DNA from: a virus
Strand: one strand, 5' to 3'
DNA length: 25,870 nucleotides
IMG/VR virus record: IMGVR_UViG_3300003690_000139
Coordinates: 1-25,870 of that record
The notes below the pieces were generated by a model. The model searched no databases, was not told the DNA's origin, and saw only the letters and a program-made list of their open reading frames with translations. The translations under genes and the position numbers were made by a program. Below are positions 6,420-10,221 of this stretch, piece after piece. How positions within the stretch are numbered: the stretch's first letter is position 1; each line of letters begins with the position of its first letter.

Positions 6420-6435
6420 TCTTGCTGGCGGTTGA
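6410..6435 (+). repeat. 26-bp direct repeat, copy 1 (terminator tail to -35)
   Basis: The segment running from TCTTTTTATTTC to GGCGGTTGA is identical to 7881-7906. Each copy leads straight into the promoter of a small cassette gene. Confidence 0.75.
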
Positions 6436-6459
6436 TATCCATCATATTCCATGTATGAT
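6432..6459 (+). promoter_or_regulatory. Predicted promoter for the 55-residue cassette gene
   Basis: TTGATA (6432-6437), a 16-base spacer containing ATTCCATG, then TATGAT (6454-6459). An inverted repeat CATCATA/TATGATG spans spacer and -10. The leader then reads ATCGACAACAAGGGAG, matching the other cassette promoters. Confidence 0.6.
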
Positions 6460-6488
6460 GTCATCATCGACAACAAGGGAGATGGAAA

Positions 6489-6656
6489 ATGAACTTTTTC
6501 AAAGATACGAAAGACTACGCAGACGAGCTACTAGTAGCGAAAGGTGGTGACATTGAGGCCGCTCAGGAGGCTCTGTTCCTCGCCGCGCCCATGCATAAAC
6601 CAACGCCCAACGCTTTTTGGCGCGCAGTTTTTCTAGACTTAGAAGCATTAAAATAA
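6489..6656 (+). CDS. Small cassette protein, 55 residues
   Basis: A short frame missed by usual length cut-offs. It encodes MNFFKDTKDYADELLVAKGG, then DIEAAQEALFLAAPMHKPTPNAF, then a C-terminal helix ending DLEALK. It is amphipathic and helical, with no membrane segment, and I do not recognise it. Support comes from context. A near-consensus promoter lies 30 bases upstream, the shared leader motif and a GGGAGA ribosome site precede it at normal spacing, and a strong hairpin lies just after the stop (6670-6697). It is thus a complete promoter-gene-terminator unit within the terS-terL insert. Small independently expressed genes in such places often turn out to be host-takeover or anti-defence proteins, but nothing in the sequence proves that here. 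Confidence 0.65.
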   Translation: MNFFKDTKDYADELLVAKGGDIEAAQEALFLAAPMHKPTPNAFWRAVFLDLEALK

Positions 6657-6669
6657 GAAAGCCTCGCCT

Positions 6670-6697
6670 AGGCCCTCACTCTATCGGGTGGGGGCCT
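6670..6697. terminator. Strong hairpin after the 55-residue gene
   Basis: A 12-bp stem with two wobble pairs and a TATC loop. The core CCCTCACTCTATCGGGTGGG closely matches the hairpin at 8486-8511. No U-run follows; it leads directly into the G-rich repeat tract. Confidence 0.5.
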
Positions 6698-6850
6698 TAG
6701 GGCTTTCGGGCTTCGGGTTCGGGCCTTTCGGGTTCGGGCCTTAGGGCTTTCGGGTTCGGGTTCGGGTTCGGGGCTTTCGGGTTCGGGGCTTTCGGGTTCG
6801 GGGCTTTCGGGTTCGGGGTTCGGGCCTATAGGCATTAGGGGTATGGGGTA
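6695..6850 (+). repeat. G-rich repeat tract, locus 3 (non-coding)
   Basis: A dense array of CTTTCGGGTTCGGGG and CTTAGGG units lies between the 3' ends of two convergent genes. Positions 6752-6773 read GGG-TTC-GGG-TTC-GGG-TTC-GGGG, a textbook quadruplex pattern. Stop-free frames across it are artefacts of the repeat. Confidence 0.75.
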
Positions 6851-6857
6851 TATGCCT

Positions 6858-7061
6858 CTAATCAAAATAATTGCGGCTTAGGAATTTTCCAAAAAATGTA
6901 GCCACGCCGATGGCAGCAAGCCCAATTCCGTAAATCACAGGCCTAACATCATCCGTTTGCAATCCGTAGACCATAATCTCGGTGCCTATGACTGTGACTA
7001 GCGCCGCGGCTATCATCCACAGGTGGCAGCGTTTTTTATGGCGCTGGCTGAGTGTTTTCAT
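6858..7061 (-). CDS. Small membrane protein with two predicted transmembrane helices
   Basis: A 67-residue protein with a very basic N-terminus (MKTLSQRHKKRCHLW). Two hydrophobic segments follow, at about residues 16-34 (MIAAALVTVIGTEIMVYGL) and 42-60 (VIYGIGLAAIGVATFFGKF), separated by a short Asp/Arg turn. This is a hairpin topology compatible with a class II-type holin or another inner-membrane phage protein. Short length and charge also fit superinfection-exclusion proteins. No lysis enzyme is adjacent, so a holin role is only a possibility. The ribosome site is GGAG nine bases upstream. A 14-codon frame with a stronger ribosome site overlaps its start (7036-7080). It is probably co-transcribed with 7127-7417 upstream. 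Confidence 0.65.
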   Translation of the reverse strand: MKTLSQRHKKRCHLWMIAAALVTVIGTEIMVYGLQTDDVRPVIYGIGLAAIGVATFFGKFLSRNYFD

Positions 7062-7126
7062 GCGAGGTCTCCGTGTTCATTTTCTATCTCCTTCTTGGCA
7101 ATACTCAATCAGGGTTTTCGCTATTC

Positions 7127-7417
7127 TCAGCGCCGCACCATATTTAAGATGTCTTCGGCGGTAAAAGCGACAGAAACGTCACTGAAGTTCTTGCTTTCAG
7201 CGGAGGGTATCGGATCTTCCAGCCATTTATGAGGGGATCCTCCTGCAATCTTGACGCTATAGCCCAGGCTCTCTTTGATAACTTTGAGATCAAAGGGGCT
7301 TAATGTTTTCTTCCCCATAAGCTGAGCAAAAGCCCTAGCTTTTTCGCATGCGGGGTAGACTAACTCGTTACCGTACACGGTTCTGCCTATGACTGTAATT
7401 TCAAGTTCTGAGCTCAT
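7127..7417 (-). CDS. Hypothetical protein, 96 residues
   Basis: The frame could open at 7606, but the start at 7417 (MSSELEITVIGRTVYG) is preferred because GAGGAGGAG lies about seven bases before it and a hairpin and non-coding DNA lie upstream. The product is soluble, with a helical middle (ACEKARAFAQLMGKK) and the C-terminal sequence FTAEDILNMVRR. I do not recognise the family. A segment reading IPSAESK resembles IPSTKSK in the neighbouring 7603-7809 product, and the underlying DNA is similar there (about 20 of 23 bases), hinting at distant duplication or shared ancestry. It lies upstream of the two-helix membrane protein on the same strand. Confidence 0.6.
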   Translation of the reverse strand: MSSELEITVIGRTVYGNELVYPACEKARAFAQLMGKKTLSPFDLKVIKESLGYSVKIAGGSPHKWLEDPIPSAESKNFSDVSVAFTAEDILNMVRR

Positions 7418-7468
7418 ACTAGTCTCCTCCTCATATGTTTCGCCTTCCCTTAGTTTTTTGCGCCCGTA

Positions 7469-7503
7469 AAGCGGCTCAGCGGTAAGGAAAAGACCACTGA
7501 GCC
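7469..7503. terminator. Hairpin between two minus-strand cassette genes
   Basis: GCGGCTCAG and CTGAGCCGC, with flanking GGT/ACC pairing, form a stem of about 12 bp around a 9-base loop rich in T (on the minus strand). It could separate transcripts of 7603-7809 and 7127-7417. A wider inverted repeat, CGGACTGT/ACAGTCCG, encloses the adjacent GTTTAAAC copy at 7549-7556. Confidence 0.4.
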
Positions 7504-7602
7504 GCCCGACGGACTGTCTCGTTATGGATGAATGTCGAGAAACATCCCGTTTAAACAGTCCGCCGCCGCGCAGTTTATCAACAACGGGCGCGGTTAGTCG
7601 GT

Positions 7603-7809
7603 TCATTCCTCATCAATTGTAGACCAGTCCGGCTTGCTTTTAGTGGAGGGTATCAGGAACTTCACATGCACGGCACTGGATGACATTGACGAAATGCCGT
7701 ACTCGGTCGGGCAGGATTCCAGCCAGTCTAAGATCACCACCGTCCAAAACCTTGCAAAAAGTTGCTTAGTTGATAGCTCTAGCGGTTTCAAATCATCAAC
7801 TTCAATCAT
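7603..7809 (-). CDS. Small cassette protein, 68 residues
   Basis: The start at 7809 (MIEVDDLKPLELSTKQLF) follows GGAAGGAATTCGAG at good spacing. A longer version from 7860 would begin close to the predicted -10 and is unlikely. The sequence has an aromatic central helix (FARFWTVVILDWLESC) and an acidic C-terminus. I do not recognise it. It has one of the best promoters in the window (7840-7868, TTGACA-17-TATAAA), followed by the shared leader ATCAACAACAGGAAGG. It is transcribed away from the plus-strand cassette at 7964, so the two promoters are back to back. A GTTTAAAC copy lies 46 bases past its stop. Confidence 0.65.
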   Translation of the reverse strand: MIEVDDLKPLELSTKQLFARFWTVVILDWLESCPTEYGISSMSSSAVHVKFLIPSTKSKPDWSTIDEE

Positions 7810-7839
7810 CTCGAATTCCTTCCTGTTGTTGATGATCCC

Positions 7840-7868
7840 TTTATATCCCATGGACGACATCGTGTCAA
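7840..7868 (-). promoter_or_regulatory. Strong predicted promoter for the 68-residue cassette gene
   Basis: On the minus strand TTGACA (7863-7868), a 17-base spacer containing TCCATGGGA, then TATAAA (7840-7845). The leader ATCAACAACAGGAAGGAAT matches the plus-strand cassettes almost exactly. Confidence 0.7.
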
Positions 7869-7880
7869 TGGAAAATTAAA

Positions 7881-7906
7881 TCTTTTTATTTCTTGCTGGC
7901 GGTTGA
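7881..7906 (+). repeat. 26-bp direct repeat, copy 2
   Basis: Identical to 6410-6435, running from a T-rich stretch into the -35 of the next promoter. Confidence 0.75.
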
Positions 7907-7931
7907 CACCCATTATCTCCCATGTTATAAG
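7903..7931 (+). promoter_or_regulatory. Strong predicted promoter for the 61-residue cassette gene
   Basis: TTGACA (7903-7908), 17 bases, TATAAG (7926-7931), with CTCCCATGT in the spacer. Positions 7903-7934 are identical to 8209-8240. The leader TATCGACAACAGCGGAAGG follows. Confidence 0.75.
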
Positions 7932-7963
7932 GGACTATCGACAACAGCGGAAGGAATAAATGT

Positions 7964-8149
7964 ATGTCTACATGGATTGATGATTTAAAAAAACGTGATC
8001 CCGCATTGGCGGAAGATTACGGTCTTGTCGGGAATTGTCCCAACTGGGCACTCAAAAATATGATCGTAGCTTTGAGCATGCACTATTGGCTTAACACGCC
8101 AGAAGAAAATGCGCGTTTGGCAGCGGCTAAGCGTATATTGAGCCGGTAG
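7964..8149 (+). CDS. Small cassette protein, 61 residues
   Basis: Encodes MSTWIDDLKKRDPALAEDYG, then CPNWALKNMIVALSMHYWLN and a basic C-terminal helix (AAAKRILSR). It is soluble and mostly helical, and I do not recognise it. The unit is complete: strong promoter, conserved leader, GGAAGG ribosome site, gene, then a GTTTAAAC octamer one base after the stop and a clear intrinsic terminator. Its promoter is a near-perfect duplicate of the one serving the next gene, so the two cassettes share regulation although the proteins are not obviously similar. A role in host takeover or counter-defence is plausible from context only. Confidence 0.7.
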   Translation: MSTWIDDLKKRDPALAEDYGLVGNCPNWALKNMIVALSMHYWLNTPEENARLAAAKRILSR

Positions 8150-8158
8150 CGTTTAAAC

Positions 8159-8194
8159 ACCCCCCGTCCTGGTCGGTCGGGGGGTTTTCTTTTA
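8159..8194 (+). terminator. Intrinsic terminator after the 61-residue gene
   Basis: ACCCCCCG (8159-8166) pairs with CGGGGGGT (8178-8185) around an 11-base loop and is followed by TTTTCTTTTATTT. GTTTAAAC (8151-8158) sits immediately upstream. Confidence 0.8.
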
Positions 8195-8208
8195 TTTCCC
8201 TGTAAAGC

Positions 8209-8237
8209 TTGACACCCATTATCTCCCATGTTATAAG
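8209..8237 (+). promoter_or_regulatory. Strong predicted promoter for the 80-residue cassette gene
   Basis: TTGACA (8209-8214), 17 bases, TATAAG (8232-8237). It is an exact copy of the 7903 promoter and its spacer. The leader GTATCGACAACAGAGGAAGG follows. Confidence 0.75.
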
Positions 8238-8272
8238 GGATGTATCGACAACAGAGGAAGGAATTACAGACC

Positions 8273-8515
8273 ATGCTTACACAAAAAGAAAAGTCAGAAT
8301 TATTTCAAGGCGCACTTCGTACAGCATCAATTCAATACATAAACGAAGGCAACATGGAAGACGCTCAGAAGATGCTTTCCTTGCTTGAATCCCTTTGCAG
8401 GTACTCATCCCCCGATGTTACGGAGGAAAGGGGAGCGCGGCTTTATGATATTCTCGCGGATAGCATCCATCAATATCTTAGCGATACCCCTCACCCCATC
8501 GGGTGGGGGGTCTAG
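8273..8515 (+). CDS. Small cassette protein, 80 residues
   Basis: The start at 8273 (MLTQKEKSELFQGALRTASI) is chosen because an earlier ATG at 8240 would lie at or before the expected transcription start. The GAGGAAGGAAT ribosome site is somewhat distant (about 12 bases). The protein is strongly helical, with a coiled-coil-like middle (NEGNMEDAQKMLSLLESLC) and no membrane segment. I do not recognise it. Its last ten codons (DTPHPIGWGV) are encoded by a strong hairpin (8486-8511) very similar to the one at 6670-6697. The structure therefore doubles as coding sequence and probably as an attenuator or 3'-end protector. A second, U-tailed terminator follows at 8547-8576. Confidence 0.7.
   Translation: MLTQKEKSELFQGALRTASIQYINEGNMEDAQKMLSLLESLCRYSSPDVTEERGARLYDILADSIHQYLSDTPHPIGWGV
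8486..8511. terminator. 11-bp hairpin within the gene's 3' end
   Basis: ACCCCTCACCC pairs with GGGTGGGGGGT around loop CATC, with one wobble. It overlaps the last codons of the 8273-8515 gene and resembles the 6670-6697 hairpin. Confidence 0.5.
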
Positions 8516-8546
8516 GTACTTAGGTCATTTGGGGGTTGTCCCGGTT

Positions 8547-8576
8547 CGTGGTCGGTGGATGCCGCCCACGTTTTTT
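8547..8576 (+). terminator. Intrinsic terminator closing the cassette block
   Basis: CGTGGTCGG pairs with CCGCCCACG (one mismatch) around loop TGGATG and is followed at once by TTTTTT. It would insulate the late operon from the upstream cassettes. Confidence 0.75.
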
Positions 8577-8737
8577 CGCGTCCCCTTCTTAGGGAGGAGG
8601 AGTGTAGATAGGGTTATAAAAATATAATCATGGTCAGTTTTCATTGGACCACGGTACAACCATCATTTACCATGACCCACCCCTTATGTTTTGAACAGGA
8701 ATCGGCCACAATTTTTTACACATATAATTTCATTTGA
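8577..8737 (+). other. Leader region upstream of terL, possible late promoter
   Basis: No gene. TATAAT hexamers occur at about 8623-8628 and at 8723-8728, but neither has a good -35 at the normal distance (TTGAAC at 8691 is 26 bases from the second). Short inverted repeats TCATGGT/ACCATGA (about 8628 and 8669) and TGGTC/GACCA are present. This suits an activator-dependent or phage-specific late promoter, but it is not proven. Confidence 0.3.
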
Positions 8738-10201
8738 ATGTTGAGCGCCCCTGACGAAATTGTCCGTGAGGTTTTCGCTTTGGAGCAGGCGAAGCGGACT
8801 CTTTCTATTCGCGAGACTGCCCAAGAAGACTTCATGGTTTTTGCGAAGCATGTGTATGACGGTTTTATTGAGGGTTCACATCACAAGCAGGTTGCGAAGA
8901 AGTTTGAGCATTTGGCCGCGAACCGCGGTTCACGGATCATTATCAACATGCCTCCTCGTCATACGAAGAGTGAGTTTGCGAGTTATCTTTTACCGGCTTG
9001 GTTAATTGGCAAGAATCCTAAGTTAAAGATCATTCAGACGACGCACACTGCGGAGTTAGCGGTACGGTTTGGCCGCAAGGTCCGTAATCTTATGGCGCTT
9101 GACGTATACAAGCAGATTTTTCCTGACGTTGATTTACGGATTGATTCTAAGGCTGCGGGTCGTTGGGAGACGGGCCAGGGCGGCGAGTATTACGCTGCGG
9201 GCGTTGGCGGGGCGATCACGGGCCGTGGTGCGGATTTGCTGATTATTGATGACCCTCATTCTGAGCAGGATGCGTTATCCGAGACGGCGATGGAGGGGGC
9301 GTATGAGTGGTATACGTCTGGCCCTCGTCAACGGCTACAGCCTGGCGGTTCGATAGTTATTGTCATGACGCGGTGGTCATTGAAGGATTTGACGGGCAAG
9401 TTGATCCGCGCTCAGGGTTCGGATTCCATGTCGGACCAGTGGGATTTGGTTGAGTTTCCTGCGATATTACCGAGCGGGAACTTACTTTGGCCGGAGTTTT
9501 GGGACAAGGACGAGTTATTACGTGTCAAGGCTTCATTATCTCTTAGCAAGTGGAATGCTCAGTGGCAGCAGAACCCTGTTGCTGAAGAGGGTGCGATTAT
9601 CAAGAAGGAGTGGTGGAACAAGTGGGAAAAGGATGAAATTCCTCCTGTAACGTACATTATGCAGTCATATGACACGGCATTTTCTAAGAAGGAGACGGCG
9701 GATTACTCGGCGATTACGACGTGGGGGATTTTTAAGCCTGTAGAGGGTGGTCCTGACAGCATTATTTTAATGGATGCGAAGCGTGGCCGCTGGGATTTTC
9801 CGGGTTTGAAATCCATGGCGATGGAGGAGTACAAGTATTGGGAGCCGGACATGGTATTGATAGAGGCGAAGGCGACGGGGACGCCTCTTACGGATGAGTT
9901 ACGTTCGATGGGGATACCTGTTGTGAATTACACGCCGTCGCGGGGCAATGACAAGCACACGAGGATGCATTTAGTTGCGCCGATTTTTGAATCCGGCAAG
10001 GTTTGGGCTCCTGACAAGCGTTTTTCGGAAGATGTCATTGACGAGTGCGCGGCGTTTCCCAATGGGGATTACGATGATTTTTGCGATTCGATGTCGATGG
10101 CTTTAATAAGGTATCGCAAGGGTGGTTTTGTACATCTTGACAGTGACCCAGAAGACGAGGATTCTGTTTCGTATATAGGGTCTCCTAGACAGTATTATTG
10201 A
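8738..10201 (+). CDS. terL: Terminase large subunit
   Basis: A 487-residue packaging motor. The ATPase half has a Walker A-like loop NMPPRHTKS (residues 70-78), a Walker B strand LLIIDDPH (167-174) and the coupling motif MTRW (210-213). The nuclease half shows the RNase H-like acidic residues in SYDTAFS (D312), LIEAKATG (E376) and DDFCDSM (D447/D450). The length is normal for the family. It pumps DNA into the prohead through the portal and cuts the concatemer. No convincing ribosome site precedes the ATG; an AT-rich leader does. It opens the late operon, with the portal gene starting 20 bases after its stop. The small subunit is 4.1 kb upstream rather than adjacent. Confidence 0.95.
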   Translation: MLSAPDEIVREVFALEQAKRTLSIRETAQEDFMVFAKHVYDGFIEGSHHKQVAKKFEHLAANRGSRIIINMPPRHTKSEFASYLLPAWLIGKNPKLKIIQTTHTAELAVRFGRKVRNLMALDVYKQIFPDVDLRIDSKAAGRWETGQGGEYYAAGVGGAITGRGADLLIIDDPHSEQDALSETAMEGAYEWYTSGPRQRLQPGGSIVIVMTRWSLKDLTGKLIRAQGSDSMSDQWDLVEFPAILPSGNLLWPEFWDKDELLRVKASLSLSKWNAQWQQNPVAEEGAIIKKEWWNKWEKDEIPPVTYIMQSYDTAFSKKETADYSAITTWGIFKPVEGGPDSIILMDAKRGRWDFPGLKSMAMEEYKYWEPDMVLIEAKATGTPLTDELRSMGIPVVNYTPSRGNDKHTRMHLVAPIFESGKVWAPDKRFSEDVIDECAAFPNGDYDDFCDSMSMALIRYRKGGFVHLDSDPEDEDSVSYIGSPRQYY

Positions 10202-10221
10202 TATCACAGGATAGTTTTATA

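Noticed and set aside
6668-6865. Antisense frame of repeated PEPES residues, and the similar frames at 4760-5139
   Set aside because: Translation of the TTCGGG repeat on the opposite strand; no ribosome site.
7409-7606. Extension of the 96-residue minus-strand gene to 7606
   Set aside because: The extension crosses a hairpin and a GTTTAAAC element, and a strong GAGGAGGAG site lies directly before the internal start.
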